In this document: piece after piece, positions 33,057 to 42,920 of the stretch
How positions within the stretch are numbered: position 1 is the stretch's first letter
Layout: each line of letters opens with the position of its first letter
Source of the DNA: Prochlorococcus sp. AG-409-G20
GTDB taxonomy: Bacteria > Cyanobacteriota > Cyanobacteriia > PCC-6307 > Cyanobiaceae
NCBI GenBank assembly: GCA_003215775.1
Contig: QCJW01000006.1
Coordinates: forward strand, 1 to 64,000
Reading direction: 5' to 3'
DNA: 64,000 nt
Made by a program: the position numbers and the translations under genes
Notes under the pieces: generated by a model
Database searches by the model: none
What the model was told of the DNA's origin: nothing
What the model saw: the letters and a program-made list of their open reading frames with translations, nothing else

Positions 33057-33087
33057 GATACTCCTATTTAATTTAAATAGGAGTATC
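33057..33087. repeat. 13-bp perfect inverted repeat upstream of hinT
   Basis: GATACTCCTATTT (33057-33069) and AAATAGGAGTATC (33075-33087) surround a 5-nt AT loop. It lies between the 71-aa gene and hinT, both on the minus strand. The minus side is followed by TAAAATAT, not a T-run, so it may be a weak terminator or an operator. Confidence 0.5.
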
Positions 33088-33147
33088 TAGTATTTCAAAG
33101 GGCTTCGGATGATTTTTGCCTGACTTAATTCAAGTTAGTTCTCTGTC

Positions 33148-33363
33148 TTAGTGATAGTAGAGACCTTTTGAGGGCTTTTCGCTATAAGGTTGTGGACCTA
33201 TTGGGGGTGGTAGATGCTTGGATTCACTTGGATTACCTAAAGTAAACTCAAGTGCTTCTGCAAGCCAATATCTGAGAGTTTGGAATGGTTTAGACAAGTT
33301 GAACTCCTTTATATCTTTCTTTAGTCTGTCAATATATGGATTTCCTGCAACGAGTAATTTCAC
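33148..33363 (-). CDS. Conserved small hypothetical protein (71 aa)
   Basis: A 71-residue soluble protein: helix at the start (LLVAGNPYIDRLKKDIKEF), RYWLAEALEFTLG in the middle, and a Pro-rich end (HLPPPIGPQPYSEKPSKGLYYH). This Pro-rich C-terminus looks like a conserved picocyanobacterial orphan family, but I know no function. The ATG at 33363 is the only good start. Confidence 0.6.
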   Translation of the reverse strand: MKLLVAGNPYIDRLKKDIKEFNLSKPFQTLRYWLAEALEFTLGNPSESKHLPPPIGPQPYSEKPSKGLYYH

Positions 33364-33451
33364 TCTTTAAAAGAAGAAGGCCTTAACATTTTCTTCAACA
33401 TATAATTTATTTTGGGACTATCTTGAACGCTTATTTATTGAAGAGTTAGTT

Positions 33452-33622
33452 TTATCTTCTTCGTCTTCTTTGTTGAGCTTTGCGCTTGTATTTCTCGATT
33501 GGTGTTTCATGATGACGCAGGCGTTTTAGATCTGCAAAAATTCCTGCCTTAGAAACTTGACGTTTAAAGCGTCTCAGAGCTGATTCTATGCCCTCATTTT
33601 CTCCAACTGTTACTTGAGTCAT
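33452..33622 (-). CDS. rpsU: 30S ribosomal protein S21
   Basis: From ATG 33622 it is a 56-aa S21 ([20 protein letters not shown]..., then [16 protein letters not shown] and a basic [11 protein letters not shown] tail). The frame can be read from 33646, but family length fixes the inner start. S21 binds near the 3' end of 16S rRNA and helps initiation. It is monocistronic here. Confidence 0.95.
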   Translation of the reverse strand: MTQVTVGENEGIESALRRFKRQVSKAGIFADLKRLRHHETPIEKYKRKAQQRRRRR

Positions 33623-33769
33623 CAATAAATCAATTTTATAAGTCAATCAATTTAGCAAGAGGACCTTCTCTCAGGCTAGAAAATCTTCAAATTCTAGTGT
33701 TGAGCCATTGTCTGCCTCTCCTGGATATCAGTCATTGCAAGCTTTTTGATTAAATTGTCACTTCGTAAC

Positions 33770-34375
33770 TCAATGAATTGACTGGACATCTTCCTTATGA
33801 AAACCATGTTCGATTAATTCTCTATTTAGGTCTTCTTGGGAAGTGACTCGATCTACAAATAAAACTCCATTGAGATGGTCCATTTCATGTTGGATGCATC
33901 TGGATGTCAGGCCATCAGCATTCATTTTTTTGGGTCGACCCATTTCATCTCTGAAACTTATTTTGATTGAGCTAGGTCGGATTACATCTAGATATACACC
34001 AGGAATGCTTAGACAACCTTCTTCATAGGTTTCTAAACTTGCACTAGAACCGGTTATTTCTGGATTGATCAGAACTAAAGGAGGTGTGGTTGGATTTTCT
34101 ATATCGAGGTCTATTACTAAGACTTGCTTATTAACACCAACCTGAGGAGCAGCCAATCCTATACCTTTGGCCGAATACATGCTTCGGAGCATGTCTTTGA
34201 TTAATTCCCTTATTGAGTTATCGACTTTCGTTACTCGACGAGCTGTTTGTCTTAAAACCTCATTGCCCAGAGTGTGAATTTCCAATGGAGGGGTTTCCAA
34301 AGGATCTTTGGGAACGGCTATTGAGGCCTTGTTTTGTTCTGCATGACGAGCAAGTTGAGCAAAGCTTTTGTTCAA
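33770..34375 (-). CDS. def: Peptide deformylase
   Basis: A 201-aa metallo-hydrolase removing the N-formyl group of nascent proteins. All three motifs are present: GIGLAAPQVG (about 90-100), EGCLSIPG (about 140) and HEMDHLNG (about 180). The Cys and two His bind the metal. An N-terminal extension of some 20 residues (MNKSFAQLARHAEQNKAS) is typical of cyanobacterial type-1B enzymes. It is divergent from the S9 peptidase gene. Confidence 0.95.
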   Translation of the reverse strand: MNKSFAQLARHAEQNKASIAVPKDPLETPPLEIHTLGNEVLRQTARRVTKVDNSIRELIKDMLRSMYSAKGIGLAAPQVGVNKQVLVIDLDIENPTTPPLVLINPEITGSSASLETYEEGCLSIPGVYLDVIRPSSIKISFRDEMGRPKKMNADGLTSRCIQHEMDHLNGVLFVDRVTSQEDLNRELIEHGFHKEDVQSIH

Positions 34376-34474
34376 GGCAAATCTCAGATTTAGTGTTTGA
34401 TTTTAGCGAAATAGAAGAACAGTTCAATTTTGACTACTTTGGAACTTCAAGCATGTGTAATTGAATCGAATCTC

Positions 34475-36394
34475 ATGGGTTTGAATGCCGTTTCAGCGGA
34501 AGTTGCTACAGGAGAGTTGCCAAGCTTTAAGGAACCTAGGATCCTTGGCAATTGGGTCTTATGGGTCGAACAAAGACCAAGTGAAGGAGGACGATCAACA
34601 TTATTAATTCGTCCTTGGGGTTGTACTTCTTTCCCTGGCCAAGAATTGACTCCTGCTCCCAGCAATTTGAGAAGTGGTGTGCATGGTTATGGAGGAGGTG
34701 TATTTGCGGCGGCTCTTGACAAGGGTCAGATCATAATTTCTTGGATTGATGATTCTGATGCATCTCTATGGATTCAAAGTTTTGAGCAGAATGACCAAGC
34801 TAGGGAACTGGAAGCTCAATGGGTTAAGTCAGTATCGCCAAAATCATGCCTAGCTTCTGGGCAATGTTTAGCTGATGGGTTTCTTGATTTAAAGCGCAGA
34901 CGCTGGATAGGTGTCATGGAAAAAGATCATAAAGATTTCTTAGTGACTTATTCGATAGATGAAACCAATCAAACACCTATCGTGCTTCATTCTCCTGCTG
35001 ATTTTATTGGTTATGCCTCATTGAATCGAGATGGAGATCAATTGGTTTGGATTGAATGGCAACGGCCAGCCATGCCTTGGGATGCAAGTCAACTTTGGTG
35101 GGCTTTGCTTGATCAATCAGGAGCTATTAAAGAAAAGTCTTTAATAGCTGGGAATGGTTTTGACCATAAAATAGGAATTTCTGTATTTAATCCTCTTTGG
35201 CTGCCTTCTGGACAGATAGTGGTTGCAGAAGATAGCAACGGTTGGTGGAATCTGATCTTGTCAGATCTAAAAACTGTTGGTCAGATGCCATCCTCATGGC
35301 AGCGAAAATGGCCTATGGAAGCAGAGTGTGGTGTACCTCAGTGGATTTATGGAATGTCCACCGCAAGTGTTGCAGGTAATCAAGTGCTTTCAGCTACTTG
35401 TGATAAAGGATTATGGCGCTTAAGTCTGTTGCATTTAGATGGATGTGTGACTGAAATAAATCAACCTTTTGATGATTTGTCGGGAATTAATTCATCTTCA
35501 GACCGTGCAGTGGCAATTGCAAGTAATTCTTTAAACACCCCAGGGATTCTAGAGATTGAATTAAATAATTTTACTTGGCAATATGCAACACCGCAAGACA
35601 AGATGATTAATGATTCTGATGTCAGTATTGGTGAATCTTTTTGGTTTAAAGGTTGGAATGGGGAATGGACACATGCTTGGTATTATCTAGCCACTCAACC
35701 ATTAGATAGAGCCAAACCATTACTTGTTAGATGCCATAGTGGGCCTACCTCTATGAACTCTAGAGGTTTGAATCTATCTATTCAGTTTTGGACATCCAGA
35801 GGTTGGAGTGTAGTTGATGTTAATTACGGTGGGTCTACAGGTTTTGGAAAGGCTTATAGGGATAGATTAAAATTTAATTGGGGAAAAGTAGATGTTTTTG
35901 ATTGTGTTGCAGTAGCAGAGGAATTAGTGAAACAAGGTAAGGCCAGTCGAGAATTAATTGCAGTTGAAGGAGGTAGTGCAGGAGGTTTTACAGCTTTAAA
36001 ATGCTTATGTGATTCGAAACTTTTTCGTGTTGGAGCTTGTCGCTATCCTGTATGTGACTTAAACGCTATGACTGAAGATACACATCGTTTTGAGTCAGGA
36101 TATCTTGACTATCTAGTCGGTCTACTCCCTGGAAATAGATTGATATACGAACAACGTTCGCCTTTAAATAAGGTAGAACATATCTCTTCTCCAGTTATTT
36201 TCTTTCAAGGTTTAAAGGATAAAGTTGTTCTTCCTAATCAAACTAAAATGATGGCTTCGGTCTTGAAAAGGCATGATATTCCAGTTGAGCTTTATACATT
36301 TCCCAATGAAGGGCATGGTTTTAAAGATAGTAAAATAAAAGTTCAAGTTCTAAAGAAAACTGAAAAGTTTTTTCGACAGCATTTAGGCTTTTAA
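34475..36394 (+). CDS. S9-family prolyl oligopeptidase-like peptidase
   Basis: A protein of about 640 aa with an N-terminal beta-propeller (to about 380) and a C-terminal alpha/beta-hydrolase. The nucleophile is in EGGSAGGFTALK (near residue 510), the Asp in FQGLKDKVV, and the His in NEGHGFKD. Such cytosolic enzymes cut short peptides after Pro, Ala or acylated residues. I start at ATG 34475 (MGLNAVSAEVATGELPSFKEP). A TTG at 34430 would add 15 residues that do not resemble the family start. It converges with sufS; the two overlap by 4 bp. Confidence 0.85.
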   Translation: MGLNAVSAEVATGELPSFKEPRILGNWVLWVEQRPSEGGRSTLLIRPWGCTSFPGQELTPAPSNLRSGVHGYGGGVFAAALDKGQIIISWIDDSDASLWIQSFEQNDQARELEAQWVKSVSPKSCLASGQCLADGFLDLKRRRWIGVMEKDHKDFLVTYSIDETNQTPIVLHSPADFIGYASLNRDGDQLVWIEWQRPAMPWDASQLWWALLDQSGAIKEKSLIAGNGFDHKIGISVFNPLWLPSGQIVVAEDSNGWWNLILSDLKTVGQMPSSWQRKWPMEAECGVPQWIYGMSTASVAGNQVLSATCDKGLWRLSLLHLDGCVTEINQPFDDLSGINSSSDRAVAIASNSLNTPGILEIELNNFTWQYATPQDKMINDSDVSIGESFWFKGWNGEWTHAWYYLATQPLDRAKPLLVRCHSGPTSMNSRGLNLSIQFWTSRGWSVVDVNYGGSTGFGKAYRDRLKFNWGKVDVFDCVAVAEELVKQGKASRELIAVEGGSAGGFTALKCLCDSKLFRVGACRYPVCDLNAMTEDTHRFESGYLDYLVGLLPGNRLIYEQRSPLNKVEHISSPVIFFQGLKDKVVLPNQTKMMASVLKRHDIPVELYTFPNEGHGFKDSKIKVQVLKKTEKFFRQHLGF

Positions 36395-37647
36395 TTATGT
36401 TCTCTTAGAAAAGAAATCGCAGAATTCAGTTCATCAAGGAAACTGTTAATTTCTTCATGAGTAGTTGTAAAACTAAGGCTTGCTCTGGCTGTTGATTTTA
36501 ATGAGTAATGGCGGTGGAGAGGTTGACAGCAATGGTGACCACTTCTTATACATATACCATTTGTATCTAACAGTTCAGAGATATCATTTGAATGCAGATC
36601 TGTCACATTGAATGTCGATAAAGCTCCCTTGTTAGGTTGTTCTTGTGCGTTAGGACCTAGTACCTGCAAGCCATTTATTCTTCTTAAACCTTCATCTAAA
36701 TGTTCTATTAATTCTTGTTCCCATATACTTATTTCATTTAATCCTATTGATTCTAGGTAATTAATTGCAGTTGCCATGCCTATTGCTTCTGCAATTGCAG
36801 GTGTTCCAGCTTCAAACTTGTGCGGTAATTCTGCCCAGCTGCTTTTGTCAAGAAAAACTTCTTCAATCATCTCGCCACCACCTAGAAAAGGTTGCATATT
36901 TTCAAGGATCTCGATTCGACTCCACAAAAAGCCAACTCCTGTTGGCCCACAAATCTTATGAGAGGAACCTGCTAAGAAGTCTATGCCTAGACTTGCGACA
37001 TCTATAGATTTGTGAGCCAGACTTTGGCAAGCATCAATACAAACTAGTGCACCAAATTTATGAGCTAAATCAGCTATTTCTTCAATTGGGTTACAACAAC
37101 CTAGAGTGTTACTTATATGCACTAAACTTACAAGTTTTGTGTGAGAATTTAGTTTTAGACTAAGATCATGAAGATCTAATTCGCCATTAGGAGTAATACC
37201 AATATATTGAATTTTGCACCCAGTTCTTTCAGCAAGTTGTTGCCATGGAACCAAGTTGCTGTGATGCTCCATAACAGTTAAGAGAATTTCATCTTCTTTT
37301 TTTAAGAATTGATCACCCCAAGTACGAGCAATAAGGTTAATAGCCTCGGTTGCATTTCTTGTAAAAACTATTTCTTTGCTTGATTTTGCCTTTATAAATT
37401 TTGCAGTTGTATTTCTTGCTTCTTCGAAGGCCTCTGTAGCTTTAACACTTAACTGATGTGCACCTCGATGAACATTTGCATTGAAATTATAGTAATAATC
37501 TTGTAGAGCATTTATTACTTGCTTGGGTTTTTGACTTGTAGCGGCATGATCTAAATAAATTAATTTCTTCTCATTAGATATTTTATGTGAAAAAATAGGA
37601 AAATCTCCTCTGACTTTTTCTGCAATAGTCTTGTTTAAATTGTTCAT
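36391..37647 (-). CDS. sufS: Cysteine desulfurase SufS
   Basis: A 418-aa PLP enzyme that mobilises sulfur from cysteine for Fe-S clusters. It shows IYLDHAATSQKP at the start, the PLP lysine in GSSHKICGPTGVGFL (about 225), and the catalytic Cys in RSGHHCCQPLH (near 365). It is the last gene of sufBCDS, overlapping sufD by 4 bp. It is group II (SufS), not IscS, by the RSGHHC loop. No SufE gene is in the window. Confidence 0.95.
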   Translation of the reverse strand: MNNLNKTIAEKVRGDFPIFSHKISNEKKLIYLDHAATSQKPKQVINALQDYYYNFNANVHRGAHQLSVKATEAFEEARNTTAKFIKAKSSKEIVFTRNATEAINLIARTWGDQFLKKEDEILLTVMEHHSNLVPWQQLAERTGCKIQYIGITPNGELDLHDLSLKLNSHTKLVSLVHISNTLGCCNPIEEIADLAHKFGALVCIDACQSLAHKSIDVASLGIDFLAGSSHKICGPTGVGFLWSRIEILENMQPFLGGGEMIEEVFLDKSSWAELPHKFEAGTPAIAEAIGMATAINYLESIGLNEISIWEQELIEHLDEGLRRINGLQVLGPNAQEQPNKGALSTFNVTDLHSNDISELLDTNGICIRSGHHCCQPLHRHYSLKSTARASLSFTTTHEEINSFLDELNSAISFLREHN

Positions 37648-38879
37648 TGATTTAAACTTTCAAGTAGATTATTGATTGGTAGATCTGCAATTGAATTTAT
37701 TGAAATTTTATTGATTATTTCTTGACAGTAAGCTTTCAATAGAAGGGCTGTAGCTTCCCTGATCTTGATCCCTCTACTTTGTAAATAAAATAATTCTTCT
37801 TCTTGTAATTGACTAATAGTTGCACCATGAGCACATTTTACGTCATCTGCAATAATTTCTAATTCTGGTTTGGTATCGATTCTTGCTGTCTTTGAAAGTA
37901 GTAGATTTCTACTTAATTGGGATGCATTAGTTTTTTGTGCAATTTTCTCTACATTAATCTTCCCATTAAATATAGAATGAGATTTGTCTGTTGCTATTGC
38001 TTTATGAAGTTGGTCTAAATTACCTTCAGGACCATTAAATTTTACATGTGAATGTGTTTCTATTTGTTCTTCTTTTGTGCATATCTGCAGGCTCTTTATT
38101 ATTGTATTAGCCTGCCCATCTAATTGTGTGATAATTGGTTCAACTCTTGCAAATGACCATCCATTGTGAACAGATGTAAGTGAATAAATACTGCCTATAC
38201 TTTGCTCTACTAAGCAATTTGCTAATAAATTGGAATCAAGACTTCCTTGTCCTATCCATCTATGATTTAACTTAGCTTGTTTCTTGAGGTGCAGTTCCAC
38301 TAGAGTACTAATTGCAGAGTTTTTAGATCCAAAATCCTTTTGTAATAAATTAAGACTTGCATTTTCTTCAAGAAGGATAATTATCCTATAAGAATTTAGG
38401 CTATTTGACTGTGCATTCATTATAATTTCGAGTTCTTTAGTATTCTTTTTATTGATTTTGAGACCTATGATTTTATTTGTTGATGAATAGTTTATTGATA
38501 AGGGCCAGTTTCCTGGAGTATGTTTTTTATAATTATCATTAAGAACTTTTTTCAGCTTTTCTCCTTCTATTTTTTCTATTCCTTCTGGAAGAATGATTGA
38601 ATTGAGAGGATCCTGATTGGATTCGAGAGAAATACTAATTTTATCTTCCTGTTCAGAAAATGAGCTATTGCTACTTGGATGAATCTCATCTTCAGATTTT
38701 ATAGATAATGGAAGATCAAGGATTTGAAATAATCGTTCTAATTTTGTTAGTCTCCATTCTTCAATAGAATGAGTTGGAATATCTTGTTTAAGGAATAACT
38801 CTCGTCCTCTCTTCTGGATATCTAAAAGAGTACCCTTGGGCTTTGGCAGCGAATTTATCCATTCTTTAGGCTGCTTCAC
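37644..38879 (-). CDS. sufD: Fe-S assembly scaffold subunit SufD
   Basis: A 411-aa protein, partner of SufB in the SufBC2D scaffold. The C-terminal beta-helix region has the SufD hallmark KTARIDTKPELEIIADDVKCAHGATISQL and then [14 protein letters not shown]. The N-terminal 150 residues are more divergent, as usual. It lies 2 bp after sufC and overlaps sufS by 4 bp, in a tight operon. Confidence 0.93.
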   Translation of the reverse strand: MKQPKEWINSLPKPKGTLLDIQKRGRELFLKQDIPTHSIEEWRLTKLERLFQILDLPLSIKSEDEIHPSSNSSFSEQEDKISISLESNQDPLNSIILPEGIEKIEGEKLKKVLNDNYKKHTPGNWPLSINYSSTNKIIGLKINKKNTKELEIIMNAQSNSLNSYRIIILLEENASLNLLQKDFGSKNSAISTLVELHLKKQAKLNHRWIGQGSLDSNLLANCLVEQSIGSIYSLTSVHNGWSFARVEPIITQLDGQANTIIKSLQICTKEEQIETHSHVKFNGPEGNLDQLHKAIATDKSHSIFNGKINVEKIAQKTNASQLSRNLLLSKTARIDTKPELEIIADDVKCAHGATISQLQEEELFYLQSRGIKIREATALLLKAYCQEIINKISINSIADLPINNLLESLNQ

Positions 38880-38881
38880 AA

Positions 38882-39670
38882 TTACTTATCCTCTTTGCTA
38901 AATGGTTCGTGGTCAATCCAGTCATATCCTTTATTTTCTAATTCAAGAGCAAGCTGACTTGAGCCAGTTTTAATTATTCTCCCTGAGCTCATCACATGTA
39001 CATAATTTGGTTTGATTTCGTTTAATAAGCGTTGATAGTGTGTAATTAGAATAATACAATTATCTTTAGTTATTAATTGATTAATACCTGAAGAAATTAT
39101 CCTGAGTGCATCTATATCTAAGCCAGAGTCCGTTTCGTCAAGAATGGATATTAATGGTTCCATAAGTGACATCTGGAGAATTTCATTTCGCTTTTTTTCT
39201 CCTCCTGAGAAACCTTCGTTTACACTTCTTGCTAAGAAAGCTGGATCCATTTGAACTATCTTTAAATGTTCATCTATCAACTCTTCAAATTCAAAGGTGT
39301 CTAGTTCATTTTTTCCTAATTCTTTTCGACGCGAATTAGTTGCGACACGAAGAAATTCTAGATTATTGACACCGGGGATCTCTACAGGGTACTGAAAACC
39401 AAGAAATACTCCTAATCGAGCCCTATCTTCGGGCTCTAACTCCAGAAGATTTATACCTTTAAATTTAATTGAACCAGAGGAAATCAAATATGCTGGATGA
39501 CCAGCAATTACCTTTGAAAGCGTACTTTTTCCACTGCCATTTCTACCCATAATTGCATGGATTTCGCCAGCATTAATATTTAAATTAACACCTTTTAAGA
39601 TAGGCTGACCTTCTACTTCAGCATGAAGGTTAGAGATTTCTAGAATTGGCTTTGGTTCTTGGCAGATCAC
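38882..39670 (-). CDS. sufC: Fe-S assembly ATPase SufC
   Basis: A 262-aa ABC-type ATPase energising the SufBCD scaffold. Walker A is [15 protein letters not shown] (about 40), the signature region is [16 protein letters not shown], and Walker B is [13 protein letters not shown]. It lacks a membrane domain. The ATG at 39670 gives the family length. Between sufB and sufC there are 60 bp. Confidence 0.96.
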   Translation of the reverse strand: MICQEPKPILEISNLHAEVEGQPILKGVNLNINAGEIHAIMGRNGSGKSTLSKVIAGHPAYLISSGSIKFKGINLLELEPEDRARLGVFLGFQYPVEIPGVNNLEFLRVATNSRRKELGKNELDTFEFEELIDEHLKIVQMDPAFLARSVNEGFSGGEKKRNEILQMSLMEPLISILDETDSGLDIDALRIISSGINQLITKDNCIILITHYQRLLNEIKPNYVHVMSSGRIIKTGSSQLALELENKGYDWIDHEPFSKEDK

Positions 39671-39730
39671 GTCAGTTGCAATTAAGTTTCACGGTTTTTA
39701 GAGATGAAGATGAGCTAGACTCGCATTCAA

Positions 39731-41179
39731 TTAGCCTACAGAACCTTCAAGCTTTAAAGCAAGAAGTTTATCTGCTTCTGATGCAAATTCCATGGGAAGT
39801 TGGTTGAAAACGTCTCTACAGAAACCACTTACCATCATTGATACTGCCTCTTCAAAGCCTATGCCTCTACTTTGTAGATAAAATAATTGATCTTCAGAAA
39901 TGCGGCATGTGCTTGCTTCGTGTTCGATATTTGAATCAGGATGTTGAGATCGAATATAAGGATACGTATTTGCAGAAGCGTTATCGCCAATGAGCATTGA
40001 ATCACATTGGCTGTAATTTCTTGCCCCTTTTGCTTTACTTCCAATTTGCACTAGTCCCCTATAGCTGTTCCTAGATTTTCCAGCACTAATCCCTTTGCTT
40101 ACGATAGTTGATTTAGTATGTGGACCAACATGTATCATTTTGGTTCCAGTGTCTGCTTTCTGAAGATTGTTTGTTAATGCTACTGAATAAAATTCACCAA
40201 TTGATTGTTCACCCTGTAAAACACAACTTGGGTATTTCCAGGTTATTGATGAACCTGTTTCTACTTGAGACCAACTAATTTTACTTCTTTTACCTTTGCA
40301 ATTTCCCCTTTTAGTCACGAAGTTATAAATTCCACCTACCCCTTCTTCATTTCCTGCGTACCAATTTTGAACAGTTGAGTATTTGATCGAAGCATCATCT
40401 AGAGCTATAAGCTCTACTACTGCAGCGTGAAGTGTATTAGTATCAAACATAGGAGCAGTGCATCCTTCAAGGTAACTAACGGATGAACCTTCTTCCGCGA
40501 TTATTAATGTTCGTTCAAATTGCCCAGTATCACCAGAATTGATTCTGAAATATGAGGATAACTCCATTGGACAGTTGACACCTTTAGGAATAAAGACAAA
40601 TGATCCATCACTAAATACAGCAGAATTTAAGGCTGAGAAGAAATTATCATTACTTGGAACAACACTGCCTAAATAGGTTTTTATAAGTTCTGGATATTCT
40701 TCAACTGCTTCACTTATGGAACAAAAAACCACACCATCTTCAGCAAGTTTCTCTTTATATGTGGTTGCAATTGATACACTATCAAAAACAGCATCAACCG
40801 CTACATTCGACAATCTTTTCTGTTCATTTAATGGAATTCCAAGTTTATCAAAAGTCTCTAATAATTTTGGATCTACTTCATCGAGGCTTGCTTTTTTGTC
40901 AGTTTTCTTGGGGGCAGCATAGTAAATTATGTCTTGATAGTTTAGTTTTGGATAACCAAGATCAGCCCAATCCGGTTCTTTCATTTTTAACCATTGCTTA
41001 TATGCCTTTAATCTGAATTCGAGCAGAAAATCCGGTTCATTTTTCTTTTTTGATATTAATTTTACAACATCTTCGTTGAGCCCTTTTGAGATTTTTTCTG
41101 TTTCTATATCTGTTATGAACCCATATTTATATGGCTTAGAAACAATATCTGCAACTGGATTTTTTTTATTCATGATCAA
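39731..41179 (-). CDS. sufB: Fe-S assembly scaffold SufB
   Basis: A 482-aa scaffold protein, first gene of sufBCDS. Recognisable are [70 protein letters not shown] and the C-terminal [20 protein letters not shown]. Length and motifs are normal, without inteins. Upstream is a 420-bp region with hairpins and the divergent repressor gene sufR, so iron- or redox-dependent control is expected. Confidence 0.96.
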   Translation of the reverse strand: MIMNKKNPVADIVSKPYKYGFITDIETEKISKGLNEDVVKLISKKKNEPDFLLEFRLKAYKQWLKMKEPDWADLGYPKLNYQDIIYYAAPKKTDKKASLDEVDPKLLETFDKLGIPLNEQKRLSNVAVDAVFDSVSIATTYKEKLAEDGVVFCSISEAVEEYPELIKTYLGSVVPSNDNFFSALNSAVFSDGSFVFIPKGVNCPMELSSYFRINSGDTGQFERTLIIAEEGSSVSYLEGCTAPMFDTNTLHAAVVELIALDDASIKYSTVQNWYAGNEEGVGGIYNFVTKRGNCKGKRSKISWSQVETGSSITWKYPSCVLQGEQSIGEFYSVALTNNLQKADTGTKMIHVGPHTKSTIVSKGISAGKSRNSYRGLVQIGSKAKGARNYSQCDSMLIGDNASANTYPYIRSQHPDSNIEHEASTCRISEDQLFYLQSRGIGFEEAVSMMVSGFCRDVFNQLPMEFASEADKLLALKLEGSVG

Positions 41180-41602
41180 AATCAGTTAAAAAAGGAATCG
41201 CCTTAGTAATAAAATTGCTGATAGTTCAGCTTTAGAGTTGCTTACGCCTTGTGAGATGGGGTTGCGCCTCGTTGATGAGTGCAGTTGAATCTCATCATTC
41301 AGCGCTCCTGGCTCCTGAGCTGCATGCTAATACGAAACCTGAAGGTTTCGTATGCCAACTTTATGCTACAGAGTGATAGATCATGTGAATTTGCAATTTA
41401 AGTTTCCGTTTCCATTTCTTGATATGTCCTCTATGAATTGCTTGAATTCTATTAATGATTCTTAGAAGAGTTAGCTGATTCCTTTGGCTCAATCAACTAC
41501 AGTTCCTAAGAATTTTTGTCTAACTTAGGATTTCTGCTATATAACTCTCTTATAGGTAAAGTCATTAATCACTACCTGCTTGTTTGTTAGTTCAGCATTT
41601 TC
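41180..41602. promoter_or_regulatory. sufB/sufR divergent promoter region with hairpins
   Basis: This 423-bp spacer holds no gene. A perfect 10-bp hairpin ATACGAAACC-TGAA-GGTTTCGTAT lies at 41330-41353, and TGATGAG/CTCATCA pair at 41273-41297. SufR of freshwater cyanobacteria binds CAAC-N6-GTTG-like palindromes; I do not see a clean copy here. The hairpins may be SufR operators of a different form or part of the sufB leader RNA. Confidence 0.55.
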
Positions 41603-42250
41603 ATGGGCGAACTCAATGAACTTAATACCCGAGAGGCAACATTGACCGAGTTGCTTAGGCTTGGGGAGAGTGATGCATCTTCATTGGCATTGTCAATGTC
41701 TATCTCGGTACAGGCTATGAGGCGTCAACTGCGTAGGATGGAAGTAGATGGTTTAGTTGAGGCAACTGCTATCTGTGATGGACCTGGCCGACCTTCCAAC
41801 GTTTGGAAGCTGACAACTAAAGGGCACAATCTTTTTAATAATGCAAGTGAAACATATGCATTGGAACTGATGAGTTCTATAGAAAGAAATTTAAGTATGG
41901 AATTAACCCTTGACATTTTTAATCACCAATTAATGAAAAAAGTTAGTTATTATCTTGCTCATATTGGTACTGGTCAAATACGCTTAAGACTTGAGAAATT
42001 GGTTGATTTGCGTAATGAAGAAGGCTATTATGCTGAATTAATAGATTCGATCGATGGCATAGGCTGGGAGCTTAGAGAGTCACATTGCTCTATTAAGAAA
42101 ATAGCCGAAAAGTTTCCTCTTGTTTGTGATCAAGAGCTTGAATTGATTCGCAGAACTTTACCAGACTGTACTGTTAGGCGACTTGAATGGAGACTTGAAG
42201 TAGGCAATATTTGTGGATTCCAGATAATTCCAAAAAATAAGAATGGCTGA
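41603..42250 (+). CDS. sufR: Fe-S-sensing repressor SufR
   Basis: A 215-aa regulator with an N-terminal DeoR/ArsR-like helix-turn-helix (ATLTELLRLGESDASSLALSMSISVQAMRRQLRRM). The C-terminal part has clustered Cys ligands (SHCSIKKIAEKFPLVCDQELELI, DCTVRRLEWRL, NICGF) for an iron-sulfur cluster. SufR represses the divergent sufBCDS operon when Fe-S clusters are sufficient, as shown in cyanobacteria. The next gene overlaps its end by 8 bp. Confidence 0.93.
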   Translation: MGELNELNTREATLTELLRLGESDASSLALSMSISVQAMRRQLRRMEVDGLVEATAICDGPGRPSNVWKLTTKGHNLFNNASETYALELMSSIERNLSMELTLDIFNHQLMKKVSYYLAHIGTGQIRLRLEKLVDLRNEEGYYAELIDSIDGIGWELRESHCSIKKIAEKFPLVCDQELELIRRTLPDCTVRRLEWRLEVGNICGFQIIPKNKNG

Positions 42251-42602
42251 TCCAATTACAAATAATATAAGTCCTCTTAGCTTTGAGGATCTTCAAAAGA
42301 TTGAGAGTACAAACTTTAGTAGTTTAGAAAGGCATCATTTGAGGTTGCTTGCGCATTGCTTATTCTGTTTTAAAGAAATGAATCAGGACAATATAAATTC
42401 TCTTGATTTACCTAAAGAAGAGGCACGTCTCTCATGGTGTTTGAACCAACCTACTTTGTCTGAAGATCAGGCTTTTATTTCTATTTTGTTAGAACAATTT
42501 TCTGCAGCGGCTCAACAGTTAGAGACAATTGCGTCTTTTTTGGAAGTTCCTCCACTTGAACTGACGATAGAACATCTAATTATATATAGACGAAAGGAGT
42601 AG
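42243..42602 (+). CDS. Hypothetical protein downstream of sufR
   Basis: A 119-aa soluble, helical protein. The first part contains LERHHLRLLAHCLFCFKEM, and the end holds FSAAAQQLETIASFLEVPPLELTIEHLI. There are several Cys/His near each other (HCLFCF), but no clear metal motif. It overlaps sufR by 8 bp (ATG within the sufR end), so it is co-translated. It may be a picocyanobacterial partner of the SufR system, but the only evidence is position. Confidence 0.65.
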   Translation: MADPITNNISPLSFEDLQKIESTNFSSLERHHLRLLAHCLFCFKEMNQDNINSLDLPKEEARLSWCLNQPTLSEDQAFISILLEQFSAAAQQLETIASFLEVPPLELTIEHLIIYRRKE

Positions 42603-42920
42603 GGAGGTTGATCTGAATCCTTATGGCAAGATGTTTGCTCTTGGGCTCACAACTCAACAAAATAAGGAATTTTGAAGCAGAGATGCCAAGTCCGGTTTGT
42701 GATTTATGTATCTCCTTGATGAATCTATCCATAAATTATTTGCAAGTTGCCTACGCTAGTTCAATGCTCAAGAGCCTTTAGCAGCAAGCTATTCGGGCGA
42801 ATCTAGGCAGCTTTATTCTTGTTCTGGGAGTCAGAGGATGCTGACCACACCTTTTTTCAATCATCGTAATCGATTAGGAATACCCATGCCGATCCCAAAC
42901 AAAAACGGAGATTTTCAGAC
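42603..42920. other. Intergenic stretch with possible structured RNA
   Basis: There is no credible ORF over about 318 bp. Local hairpins include CAAAAT-AAGGA-ATTTTG near 42658 and GTCAG-AGGATG-CTGAC near 42830, the latter followed by CACACC and a T-run. GGGCTC (near 42640) could pair with GAGCC (near 42770). A non-coding RNA is possible, but it fits none of the 6S, SRP or RNase P RNA cores that I know. Confidence 0.4.
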
